This document shows positions 1 to 5,558 of a DNA stretch of 6,746 nucleotides, in pieces (within the stretch, counting starts at the first letter, position 1; the number at the start of each line of letters is the position of its first letter). Below the pieces are notes generated by a model, which saw only the letters and a program-made list of their open reading frames with translations, did no database searches and was not told where the DNA came from. The translations under genes were made by a program, and so were the position numbers. Origin of the DNA: Candidatus Hecatellales archaeon B24 (GTDB lineage: Archaea > Thermoproteota > Bathyarchaeia > Hecatellales > Hecatellaceae); assembly GCA_001593855.1 (NCBI GenBank), contig LUCC01000042.1:1-6746 (forward strand), in the 5' to 3' direction.

Positions 1-790
1 CTCCACCGCAACACATGGTGAACTCGCGGCTTGTAGACGCCTCCAAAACAGTTAAGCCCTTAACCCTGTTCAGAAGCCTTCTTAAAACGTCTGATATTTC
101 GAGGAAGCGTGCTATCTGGCATGGGTCGTGGACTGTGACGGTTTTGTCAAGCCTAAGCCTAACCGGCTTCCTGTCGAAAACCTCGTCTAGGTATTCTACA
201 AAATGTTTAACTTCAAAGTCGTAGCCGTCTACGAATTTCGGGTGCAGATTCTTCAGCGAGCTTGTGCAGGCTGGAACCATGCCTATAATCTCCCTGACTC
301 TAGCCTCCTTGAACCTTCGGAAGGCTTCTTCAGCCCTTCCAGCGAAGTCTTCGAGGAAGCCTAGATAGTATAGGGGTGAACCGCAGCAGGGTTCCTCCTC
401 TCCTAAGTAAGCTAAATCCTCCTCAAGCCTCCTCAGAATTCCAACAGCGTCCAGCAGAACGGTTGTGTAAGGGTCTTCTCTTCCAGGCAAGACCTTCGAT
501 AGGAGAGCTGGAAGGTTTAACCCCGGCTTCCTCAGCCCCATGGTGAGGGACAGGGCTCCGTCAACGTTCACACCTTTATCTTCCATGCTTTTAATCTTCT
601 CAAGCAGGGGTTCAGCATATGCCATAAACTGGTAGCCGCAGCCGGCGAAAAAGAGGCGTTCCCCTTTTCTTGGCAGGTTTAAGCCTTCAGCCCATCTCCC
701 CTTAACCTTGGAGGGAAAGCCGAAAAGGTTGTCTGTCCTTACGATGTTATCTTTTAGAAGCATGTAGCCGCGTGGAACTATATTCTTCAT
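1..790 (-). CDS. CCG-domain (cysteine-rich) Fe-S oxidoreductase-like protein, 3' end outside window
   Basis: The reading frame is open from an ATG at 788-790 to the window edge, giving 263 codons with no stop, so the C-terminus is missing. Two CCG-type cysteine clusters are visible. The first has Cys51 (AGCGY), Cys135-Cys136 (PCCGSP) and Cys175 (VPAC). The second has His221-Asp-Pro-Cys224 and, 35 residues later, Cys260-Cys261-Gly-Gly, matching the CX31-39CC half of the motif. This cysteine-rich domain occurs in HdrB/HdrD, GlcF and LutA, where it holds Fe-S clusters used in electron transfer or disulfide reduction. No N-terminal ferredoxin CxxCxxCxxxCP motif precedes it, so it resembles free-standing HdrB- or LutA-like proteins more than HdrD or GlcF. 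The first cluster ends in CTSS rather than CxxC. An in-frame TGA lies 8 codons upstream and GGTGA sits 10 nt before the ATG, which fixes the start. No signal peptide or membrane segment is seen. Substrate and partner are unknown. Confidence 0.85.
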   Translation of the reverse strand, partial: MKNIVPRGYMLLKDNIVRTDNLFGFPSKVKGRWAEGLNLPRKGERLFFAGCGYQFMAYAEPLLEKIKSMEDKGVNVDGALSLTMGLRKPGLNLPALLSKVLPGREDPYTTVLLDAVGILRRLEEDLAYLGEEEPCCGSPLYYLGFLEDFAGRAEEAFRRFKEARVREIIGMVPACTSSLKNLHPKFVDGYDFEVKHFVEYLDEVFDRKPVRLRLDKTVTVHDPCQIARFLEISDVLRRLLNRVKGLTVLEASTSREFTMCCGG

Positions 791-864
791 GGGCTTCAGT
801 TCACCGTTCCCACTTCAAATCTAAACTTAGAAATCCTTAACCTTTTCATGGTTGAACTTTCCAT

Positions 865-875
865 CCTATAAATCC
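865..875 (-). promoter_or_regulatory. Probable TATA box for the CCG-domain gene
   Basis: On the minus strand this reads GGATTTATAGG, preceded by purine-rich GGAAAA that could serve as a BRE. It lies about 75 nt before the ATG at 790, leaving a leader of about 50 nt. The match to the archaeal TATA consensus is good, but the transcription start is inferred. Confidence 0.5.
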
Positions 876-913
876 TTTTCCAGCAGAAGGTTCAGCCTCC
901 AAGGGATAAAGGC

Positions 914-934
914 TTTAATTTCATAAGGTTTATG
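914..934 (+). promoter_or_regulatory. Candidate promoter elements for the hisC-ACT-serB operon
   Basis: Two AT-rich TATA-like words, TTTAATTT (914-921) and GTTTATG (928-934), lie 63-83 nt upstream of the GTG start. Either could place a transcription start near 940-960. They are ambiguous, and the second overlaps a region with no other obvious signal. Confidence 0.35.
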
Positions 935-954
935 CCTTAACGTGTAGACGGCAG

Positions 955-967
955 CCTCTCCTAGAGG
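955..967 (+). promoter_or_regulatory. Small hairpin in the hisC leader
   Basis: CCTCT-CCT-AGAGG forms a perfect 5-bp stem with a 3-nt loop, and GCAG (951-954) could pair with CTGC (974-977) around it across an unpaired gap. It sits just before the purine-rich ribosome-binding region (about 981-996). It may be a leader structure, but it is short and could be chance. Confidence 0.25.
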
Positions 968-996
968 TTCAGCCTGCAAAGAAGGGGAAGGGCAGG

Positions 997-2091
997 GTGA
1001 AAGTTAGAGAGCTGATTAAAGCCTTCAAACCATACGAGTGGGAGCCCTCCAGAAAGGAAATCTCCGAGAGAATCGGAATCCCAGAAGAGGAAATACTAAG
1101 GTTCGACTTGAACACGGTTCCCTTCCGCCCAGAGGAAATTTTAAAGGCTTTATCGGAGAAGCTTCCAAGCCTTCCGGTTAACGAGTATCCTGACCCCTCC
1201 TACCGGGAGCTCAGAGAAGCTTTATCCGAATACTTGAAGGTTAACCCTGAAAACATCATGGTCACGGTGGGGGCTGACGAAGCCCTAGACATTATGGCTA
1301 AAACCTTCATAGACCCTGGAACCGTAGCCCTTGTATCAGCTCCAACCTACTCCATGTACAGGATAACCGTGGAGGCTTTAGGAGGCAGAATAGTTGAAGT
1401 TTTGAGAAACCCTGACTTCTCCGACGATCTGGAAGCCCTAATAGAGCAAAGCCGGAAGCCTGAAACCCGCATGGTCTTCCTATGCAGTCCAAACAATCCC
1501 ACAGGAAACCTTACACCCCAGGAGGATGCCGTCAGGCTGCTGGAAAGCGTTGGCTGCGCCGTGATGGTGGATGAAGCCTACGCCGAGTTCTCCGGAACCT
1601 CGCTGGTGAACTTGGCTGAAAAATATGAAAACCTCATGGTTGTCAGAACCTTTTCTAAGGCTTTCGCTCTGGCTGGGGTTAGAATAGGCTACGTGGTTGC
1701 CAGCAGGAAAACCATTGAGCTGCTTAGCAAGGTTAGGCCTCCCAACAGTGTAAGCGTAACCTCTCTTGCCCTAGCGAAAATAGCCTTAGAAAAGGCTGAT
1801 TTTCTCCTCGCCAAGGCCAGAGAAATAACAGCTGAAAGGGAGAGGCTTTCAAAGGCTTTAAGCCGGATTGAAGGTTTAACCGTGTATCCTTCCCACGCCA
1901 ACTTTCTCCTTGTAAAGTTTGAAAAGGCTGACGCCCTAAAGGTTTACATGGAGCTTCTCAGCAGGGGTCTTGTGGTTAGGAGGCTCAGCGGCCCCATGCT
2001 GGAAAACTGCTTAAGGATAACCGTGCTGGATAAGGCTTCTAACGACAAGCTGTTAGGCGCCCTAAAGGAGATCTTAGGTGGAAAGGGTTGA
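997..2091 (+). CDS. hisC: Histidinol-phosphate aminotransferase (HisC-like, PLP fold type I)
   Basis: The 364-aa length is typical for HisC, which interconverts imidazole acetol phosphate plus glutamate and L-histidinol phosphate plus 2-oxoglutarate. Visible class-I aminotransferase landmarks are SPNNPTG at 164-170, the PLP-ring Asp192 and Tyr195 in VDEAYAEF, the Schiff-base Lys221 in TFSKAFALAGVRIGY, and Arg229, which contacts the cofactor phosphate. The C-terminal LRITV segment carries the carboxylate-binding arginine. The SKAF-LAG-R-GY block is characteristic of HisC rather than CobD. GTG 997 is the first start codon after an in-frame TAA at 916-918, and purine-rich AAGGGGAAGGG precedes it. 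It is the first gene of an operon: its TGA overlaps the TTG start of the ACT gene by 4 nt. Since the downstream phosphatase looks like a phosphoserine phosphatase, this enzyme might instead, or also, transaminate 3-phosphohydroxypyruvate; that is inference. The fold and cofactor assignment are secure, the substrate less so. Confidence 0.87.
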   Translation: MKVRELIKAFKPYEWEPSRKEISERIGIPEEEILRFDLNTVPFRPEEILKALSEKLPSLPVNEYPDPSYRELREALSEYLKVNPENIMVTVGADEALDIMAKTFIDPGTVALVSAPTYSMYRITVEALGGRIVEVLRNPDFSDDLEALIEQSRKPETRMVFLCSPNNPTGNLTPQEDAVRLLESVGCAVMVDEAYAEFSGTSLVNLAEKYENLMVVRTFSKAFALAGVRIGYVVASRKTIELLSKVRPPNSVSVTSLALAKIALEKADFLLAKAREITAERERLSKALSRIEGLTVYPSHANFLLVKFEKADALKVYMELLSRGLVVRRLSGPMLENCLRITVLDKASNDKLLGALKEILGGKG

Positions 2092-2366
2092 CGGAGCTGC
2101 TTATAACCGCTGTTGGCAGGGATAAGCCTGGCCTAGTCTCAGAAGTCTCAGAAGCCGTTTTCGACGCTGGCGGAAACATAGAAGACATGGACCAGGTGGT
2201 TATGAGAAATATTTTCGTGATGTCGATGCTCGTCAGCTTCAAGAATCCGGGGAAACCTGTTAAAAGGCTTGAAGCCCTGCTGAAAGGGAAGGAGAGGAAG
2301 ACAGGTCTTAAAATATCCGTTTACAGGGTTGGAAGCCTTCTAAGGGGTGGAAAGCATGCCAGGTAA
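2088..2366 (+). CDS. Free-standing ACT-domain protein
   Basis: This 92-aa protein is essentially one ACT domain (beta-alpha-beta-beta-alpha-beta) plus a short basic tail. The ligand-loop signature is GRDKPGL at 10-16, followed by the amphipathic helix VSEVSEAVFDAG and Asn30-Ile31. ACT domains bind amino acids, often as dimers, and regulate the enzyme they are attached to or encoded beside. The TTG start at 2088 overlaps the hisC stop by 4 nt, with GGTGGAAAGGG immediately upstream as ribosome-binding site. The 3' end overlaps the serB start by 11 nt, so translational coupling is likely. The domain aligns without gaps to the N-terminal ACT domain of the next gene, with 15 identities in 49 positions by hand count, so the two are probably paralogous. 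The likely role is feedback regulation of serine synthesis or of the phosphatase, but the ligand is unknown. Confidence 0.85.
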   Translation: MTELLITAVGRDKPGLVSEVSEAVFDAGGNIEDMDQVVMRNIFVMSMLVSFKNPGKPVKRLEALLKGKERKTGLKISVYRVGSLLRGGKHAR

Positions 2367-3294
2367 AATAATTGTTACGGCCATTGGAAGCGACAGGCCT
2401 GGCATAGTGGCTGAAATCTCAAGGGTTCTATACAAGCATAGGGCTAACATTCTTAAGACTAGAGCTTCAGCCGTAGGCAGCCTCTTCATTCTGGTAATGC
2501 TTGTCGACGTTTCCTCAGCCGATGTTTCAGCTGACTGGATTAAGGAAGAGGTGAAGGAGGTTGGAGTGAGGCTTGGCTTGGGTGTGTCCGTTGAGGACGC
2601 TGAAAAGTTTAGGAAACGTAAGAAGCTTATAGCCTTCGACATGGATGAAACCCTTGTAGAAGGGGAAACCATAAACGAGCTGGCTAAGGCGGCTGGAGTA
2701 TACAGCGAAGTCAAACGGATAACAGAGCAAGCTATGGAAGGAAAAATAAGTTTTGAAGAAGCTTTAACCCGCAGGGTTAGACTTCTGAAAGGGCTGCCTC
2801 TAAGCGAAGTTGAAAAGGTGAAGCAGAAGCTTAAGATAGCCTCTGGAGCTGAAGACCTCGTGGGAGAGCTTAAAAAGGCAGGCTTCGTCACAGCCATAAT
2901 TACAGGGGGATTCGACCTCTTCGCAATCCATGTGGCTGAAATCCTTGGGATAGACTACGTGTATGCTAACAAGCTTAAGGTTAAGGCGGGAAGACTTACA
3001 GGAGAATTTAAAGGAGTAATCTTATCCCCTCAAGACAAGCTTAAAGCCCTAAAGGAAATCTCGAGAAGGGAAGGAATAAAACTGGAAGAGTGCGTAGCCA
3101 TAGGAGATGGAGCTAACGACGTAATTCTCTTGGAGGGCTCAGGACTGGGGATAGGCTATAACCCTAAGGAAGCTGTTAAGCGGCATGCCGACGCCCTGGT
3201 GGAGAGGCTTGACCTCAGAACGGTGCTCGCCCTCATAGGCGTAAGCCAGGTAAGCCAGGACGTAGCTAAAAGGCTTGGAGCCGGGAAGCCTTAG
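2356..3294 (+). CDS. serB: Phosphoserine phosphatase with N-terminal ACT domain
   Basis: The 312-aa protein has an ACT domain (about 1-85, GSDRPGI at 11-17) joined to a HAD phosphatase (about 90-300). It should hydrolyse O-phospho-L-serine to serine, the last step of the phosphorylated serine pathway, in the cytoplasm. Motif I is DMDET, with nucleophile Asp95 and acid/base Asp97. Motif II is TGGFD with Thr183, motif III is Lys228, and motif IV is GDGAND at 250-255. Counting from the nucleophile, the positions known from the Methanocaldococcus jannaschii enzyme all line up: Glu104, Met127, Phe133, Arg140, Lys228 and Asn254. The exception is Ser99 of that enzyme, which is threonine here. ATG 2356 is preferred because GGTGG lies 5 nt upstream; a GTG at 2347 would add three residues. 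The gene ends the operon. The alternative role as a HAD histidinol-phosphatase next to hisC is less likely given these residues. Confidence 0.9.
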   Translation: MPGKIIVTAIGSDRPGIVAEISRVLYKHRANILKTRASAVGSLFILVMLVDVSSADVSADWIKEEVKEVGVRLGLGVSVEDAEKFRKRKKLIAFDMDETLVEGETINELAKAAGVYSEVKRITEQAMEGKISFEEALTRRVRLLKGLPLSEVEKVKQKLKIASGAEDLVGELKKAGFVTAIITGGFDLFAIHVAEILGIDYVYANKLKVKAGRLTGEFKGVILSPQDKLKALKEISRREGIKLEECVAIGDGANDVILLEGSGLGIGYNPKEAVKRHADALVERLDLRTVLALIGVSQVSQDVAKRLGAGKP

Positions 3295-3638
3295 ACGAGG
3301 ATAACTTTCAGGCTTCCATCCTTCATAACTCTTATTTCTACCTCGTCTCCAAACTGGTATTTCCTCGGAAGCTTATCCCACTCCTCAGGTGTAAAGTATA
3401 CGGCAAGCCTTTTACCGTAAGCCTTCGCATGGGGCACCATCTTAGGAATCTGGCTTAAAAGAGGAACTATGAAGGAGATTTCCTGGGGAACATTGGTTGG
3501 AAGCGACATGACAGTAGGAGGCTTCCTCGCTTCAAACCCAAACTCGACACAGACGTACTCGTTTCCGTAGGGGTCGTAGGATGGGTGAACCGATATAACC
3601 TTACAGGCTATGGATGCCACAGGCTCCTCCAAGCTCAC
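3291..3638 (-). CDS. Conserved-looking small archaeal protein of unknown function
   Basis: A 115-aa soluble protein with no signal peptide, membrane segment or paired cysteines (only Cys12 and Cys30). It looks beta-rich. Recognisable stretches are HPSYDPYGNEYVCVEFGFE (18-36), a middle helix-prone LLSQIPKMVPHAKAYG (60-75), LAVYFTPEEWDKL (78-90) and a final strand pair FGDEVEIRVMKDGSLKVILV. I do not recognise it firmly. Its size and the DPYG and TPEEW features recall arcadin-1-like proteins from memory only, and no crenactin gene is in the window. GTG 3636-3638 has AGGTGG very close upstream (about 3 nt); TTG at 3630-3632 would give the usual 9-nt spacing, so the true start may be two codons in. 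Its TAA overlaps the serB TAG in a convergent arrangement. Codon and base usage match the neighbours, supporting a real gene. Confidence 0.75.
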   Translation of the reverse strand: MSLEEPVASIACKVISVHPSYDPYGNEYVCVEFGFEARKPPTVMSLPTNVPQEISFIVPLLSQIPKMVPHAKAYGKRLAVYFTPEEWDKLPRKYQFGDEVEIRVMKDGSLKVILV

Positions 3639-3663
3639 GCACCACCTAGCCTTAAACCGGGAA

Positions 3664-3697
3664 CCTATTAAAGCCTTCAGCCAAAATAGGCTTAAAA
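3664..3697 (-). promoter_or_regulatory. Candidate TATA elements for the 115-aa gene
   Basis: On the minus strand, CTTTTAAG (3690-3697) would give a leader of about 30 nt, while GGCTTTAATAGG (3664-3675) would put the start almost at the GTG codon. The presence of a ribosome-binding site favours the first. Either could be chance in this AT-rich stretch. Confidence 0.3.
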
Positions 3698-3698
3698 G

Positions 3699-3707
3699 TT
3701 TAAAATA
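3699..3707 (+). promoter_or_regulatory. Probable TATA box of asd
   Basis: TTTAAAATA preceded by AAAAG matches the archaeal TATA/BRE pattern. It predicts transcription starting near 3727-3732, about 40 nt before the TTG start and within the inverted repeat just downstream. Confidence 0.5.
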
Positions 3708-3709
3708 CT

Positions 3710-3738
3710 GTTAACACGGTCTATCTCTAAGTGTTAGC
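3710..3738. promoter_or_regulatory. Inverted repeat over the predicted asd transcription start (candidate operator)
   Basis: GTTAACAC (3710-3717) and GTGTTAGC (3731-3738) are inverted copies matching at 7 of 8 positions, with half-site centres 21 bp apart, close to two helical turns. This geometry suits a dimeric regulator covering the start site, just downstream of the TATA box. Function is inferred from position and symmetry only. Confidence 0.3.
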
Positions 3739-3755
3739 CCAGCCGCTTACGGGCA

Positions 3756-3761
3756 GGGTGA
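3756..3761 (+). promoter_or_regulatory. asd: Ribosome-binding site that decides the asd start
   Basis: GGGTGA lies 7 nt before TTG 3769, matching the anti-Shine-Dalgarno end of archaeal 16S rRNA. A GTG inside it (3758-3760) runs into a stop after four codons, so TTG is the start, and the GATGMVG dinucleotide motif then falls at residues 11-17 as expected. Confidence 0.6.
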
Positions 3762-3768
3762 AAACGGT

Positions 3769-4818
3769 TTGAGGAGGAAATTTAAAGTCGCAGTGCTTGG
3801 AGCGACGGGAATGGTGGGAGTACGCTTCATAAGCCTCCTCGTAGGCCATCCATGGTTTAAACTTGTCGCTGCAGCAGCCTCCGAACGTTCAAAAGGGCAG
3901 AGGCTTCGCGAAGCTGTAAGATGGCTTCCCCCTCAGGGGCTTCCGGAGGAAATCCTAGAGTTCGAAGTTAAATCTCTAAGTCCGAAAGAGCTGGAAGCCG
4001 CTGACGTAGTGTTCTCAGCTTTACCTTCTGATGTGGCTGGAAGGGTTGAAGAGGAATTTGCCAGGGCAGGCTTCGCCGTCTTCAGCAACGCTAGCTCTCA
4101 CAGGATGGACAAGGATGTTCCCGTGCTGAATCCTGAGGTTAACGCAGACCATGCCTTCCTGGTTGAGGAACAGCGTAAACGCAGGAGGTGGAGCGGTTTC
4201 ATAGTTACCAACCCCAACTGCACGGCTGCTGTGCTTACGCTTTCCCTTAAGCCCATCCTAGACGGGTTTGGAATAAGAAGGGTGCTTGTTTCAACCATGC
4301 AGGCTCTTTCGGGGGCAGGCTATCCGGGGGTTCCATCCTTAGACATCGTCGACAACATCATTCCCTTCATTAAAGGGGAGGAAGAAAAAGTTGAAAGGGA
4401 AACCTTGAAGATGATGGGCAGCCCTTCAAAGCCCGCCAGCTTCAAGATTTCAGCCAGCTGCCACAGGGTTTCAACCATAGACGGCCATCTTGAGGCGGTT
4501 TTCGTCGAGCTTGGGAGGAAGGCTGAACCTTCAGAGGTTGCTGAAGCCATGGAAGTCTTTCAAGGTGAGCCTCAGAAGCTAGGTCTTCCAACAGCCCCAA
4601 AGCCTCCCATAGTGGTTAAAGGCGAGAATGACAGGCCTCAGCCCAGGCTTGACAGGATGGCTGGGGGAGGGATGGCTGTGGTTGTAGGCAGGATGAGAAA
4701 GGACCCGGGTTTAAACGGCGTCAAATACGTAGTCTTAGGCCATAACACGATTAGAGGAGCTGCCGGATGCTCGATTTTAAACGCTGAACTCCTAGCGGCT
4801 AAAAGGCTTATCTCTTAA
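3769..4818 (+). CDS. asd: Aspartate-semialdehyde dehydrogenase (archaeal/fungal type)
   Basis: The 349-aa protein reduces L-aspartyl-4-phosphate with NADPH to aspartate-4-semialdehyde, the branch point to threonine, methionine and lysine. The N-terminal Rossmann fold shows GATGMVG at 11-17, followed by SALPSDVAG and NASSHR. The catalytic cysteine is Cys151 in TNPNCTA, and the general-base histidine is most likely His240 in RVSTIDGHLEAV. GDG-type insertions of the bacterial class are absent, and the length fits the archaeal/fungal branch (about 350 aa). The C-terminal GHNTIRGAAG stretch closes the NADP-binding domain, so the protein is complete. It appears monocistronic: divergent from the 115-aa gene and convergent with the four-cysteine gene. 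No aspartate kinase or homoserine dehydrogenase lies beside it. The TTG start is supported by the GGGTGA ribosome-binding site. Confidence 0.95.
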   Translation: MRRKFKVAVLGATGMVGVRFISLLVGHPWFKLVAAAASERSKGQRLREAVRWLPPQGLPEEILEFEVKSLSPKELEAADVVFSALPSDVAGRVEEEFARAGFAVFSNASSHRMDKDVPVLNPEVNADHAFLVEEQRKRRRWSGFIVTNPNCTAAVLTLSLKPILDGFGIRRVLVSTMQALSGAGYPGVPSLDIVDNIIPFIKGEEEKVERETLKMMGSPSKPASFKISASCHRVSTIDGHLEAVFVELGRKAEPSEVAEAMEVFQGEPQKLGLPTAPKPPIVVKGENDRPQPRLDRMAGGGMAVVVGRMRKDPGLNGVKYVVLGHNTIRGAAGCSILNAELLAAKRLIS

Positions 4819-4820
4819 AC

Positions 4821-4871
4821 CTGTAAAAGAGTGGAAACCGTCTGGAAGCTTTAGGCTTTCAGCCTTTACAG
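4821..4871. repeat. Inverted repeat and hairpin at the asd / four-cysteine gene convergence
   Basis: CTGTAAA (4821-4827) and TTTACAG (4865-4871) are perfect inverted copies enclosing a smaller hairpin AGGCT-TTC-AGCCT (4853-4865). The only gap between the two convergent genes is 40 nt and this structure spans it. It may mark transcript 3' ends for both strands, but there is no strong T-run typical of archaeal terminators. Confidence 0.3.
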
Positions 4872-5086
4872 TATACTTCCCCTTTCACCCTTCTGAGGAA
4901 CTTTTCGCATGTGAAGCATTCAAGGAAGGCAACGGTCTTGTTTTTAACCGGGCATCTGACGGCTTCCCTACGCATCCTGTTAATCATACCCCTAGACAGC
5001 ACTCCTTTGAATTCTTCCAGTTTCTCCCTTGGAATTCTCATAGGCTTGTCAAGGGTTTCAACTTTAATTTGCAAGGGCTCCGCCAA
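4859..5086 (-). CDS. Small four-cysteine (putative zinc-binding) protein downstream of aIF1
   Basis: A 75-aa protein with a charged, helix-prone N-terminal half rich in Lys, Glu and Arg and a C-terminal cysteine cluster: Cys45 (RCPVKNK), Cys57-x2-Cys60 (ECFTCEKF) and Cys73 (VYCKG). The C-x11-C-x2-C-x12-C spacing suggests one structural zinc site. The basic segments around it (RMRREAVR, LRRVKG) would suit nucleic-acid or ribosome binding, but that is inference. TTG 5086 is chosen because AAGGAGG (5098-5104, minus) lies 11 nt upstream and an in-frame TAG sits three codons before it. It follows the aIF1 stop by 98 nt on the same strand with no clear promoter between, so co-transcription with aIF1 is plausible. 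I do not recognise a named family. Confidence 0.75.
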   Translation of the reverse strand: MAEPLQIKVETLDKPMRIPREKLEEFKGVLSRGMINRMRREAVRCPVKNKTVAFLECFTCEKFLRRVKGEVYCKG

Positions 5087-5184
5087 GCTTTTCTAAGCCT
5101 CCTTAAACCCATTCTAACGGCTAAGAAGTCTAAAAGAATTATTGTCATCGCGGTGTCTAGTAGGCCTTCTAGGTCTGCATGGTT

Positions 5185-5493
5185 TCAGCGGACTTCTATG
5201 TTTGCCTCTGGAAAGCCGAGTTTCACAAGTTTATCTCTAACCCTGTCCCTGTGGTCTCCCTGCAGGAGTATCTGGTTGTTCTTCGCAGTTCCCCCGCAGG
5301 CGCAGTACGATTTCAGCTCTGCAGCTATTTTACCTATATTCATGGTTTTCGTGTCCAAGCCTTCTATGACGGTTACAGGCCTGTTCCATTTTCTCCTTTC
5401 AAGCCTTACCTTTATCCGCTGCTGGCCCTTCTCAATTTCCGAGCATATACATAAGTCTCTTGGAAGCCCACACTTTTCACATATTTCTGCCAT
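5185..5493 (-). CDS. Translation initiation factor aIF1 (SUI1/eIF1 family)
   Basis: The 102-aa length is normal for archaeal aIF1, which binds the small ribosomal subunit near the P site and helps start-codon selection. The N-terminus carries the archaeal cysteine cluster Cys5, Cys8, Cys15 and Cys17 (CEKCGLPRDLCIC). The SUI1 domain follows, with KVRLERRKWNRPVTVIEGLD (about 28-47), then LKSYCACGGTAKN and the conserved ILLQGDHRDRV and KLGFPEANIEV near the C-terminus. All family hallmarks are present, so the gene looks intact. ATG 5491-5493 is preceded by AAGGAG (6 nt spacing). It is divergent from the CitG-family gene across a short AT-rich promoter region and is followed on the same strand by the four-cysteine protein. 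Confidence 0.95.
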   Translation of the reverse strand: MAEICEKCGLPRDLCICSEIEKGQQRIKVRLERRKWNRPVTVIEGLDTKTMNIGKIAAELKSYCACGGTAKNNQILLQGDHRDRVRDKLVKLGFPEANIEVR

Positions 5494-5528
5494 GCTCTTC
5501 TCCTTAAAACTGGCTTAAACCTTTTCGC

Positions 5529-5558
5529 CTTAAATTTTTCTCAAATCTTACATATAAT
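5529..5558. promoter_or_regulatory. Divergent promoter between aIF1 and the CitG-family gene
   Basis: TTAAATTTTT (5530-5539) reads AAAAATTTAA on the minus strand and could act as TATA box both ways. For aIF1 it predicts a leader of about 15 nt carrying AAGGAG. For the plus strand it sits about 25 nt before TTG 5558, which would give a leaderless transcript. A second plus-strand candidate, ACATATAAT (5550-5558), would instead start transcription near 5580 and require a later start codon. Confidence 0.45.

Noticed and set aside
15..224. 69-codon plus-strand open frame
   Set aside because: It is opposite the CCG-domain gene, whose cysteine motifs are clearly conserved.
797..850. A 17-codon basic micro-ORF on the minus strand between the TATA box and the CCG-domain gene
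   Set aside because: It lies near or before the predicted transcription start, is out of frame with the gene and has no ribosome-binding support; probably chance.
2142..2160. Tandem 9-bp repeat GTCTCAGAA in the ACT gene
   Set aside because: Only two copies, encoding S-E-V-S-E-A of the normal ACT helix; not a meaningful repeat array.
2340..2897. 185-codon open frame antisense to serB
   Set aside because: Its translation is Ser/Thr/Leu-rich with no motif, while the plus strand encodes a complete ACT-HAD enzyme; it is a shadow frame.
3241..3259. Tandem 9-bp repeat GTAAGCCAG near the serB 3' end
   Set aside because: Two copies encoding V-S-Q-V-S-Q; likely chance or minor slippage within a coding region.
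5069..5518. 149- and 91-codon plus-strand open frames opposite aIF1
   Set aside because: They mirror the convincing aIF1 gene and give low-complexity hydrophobic translations without family features.
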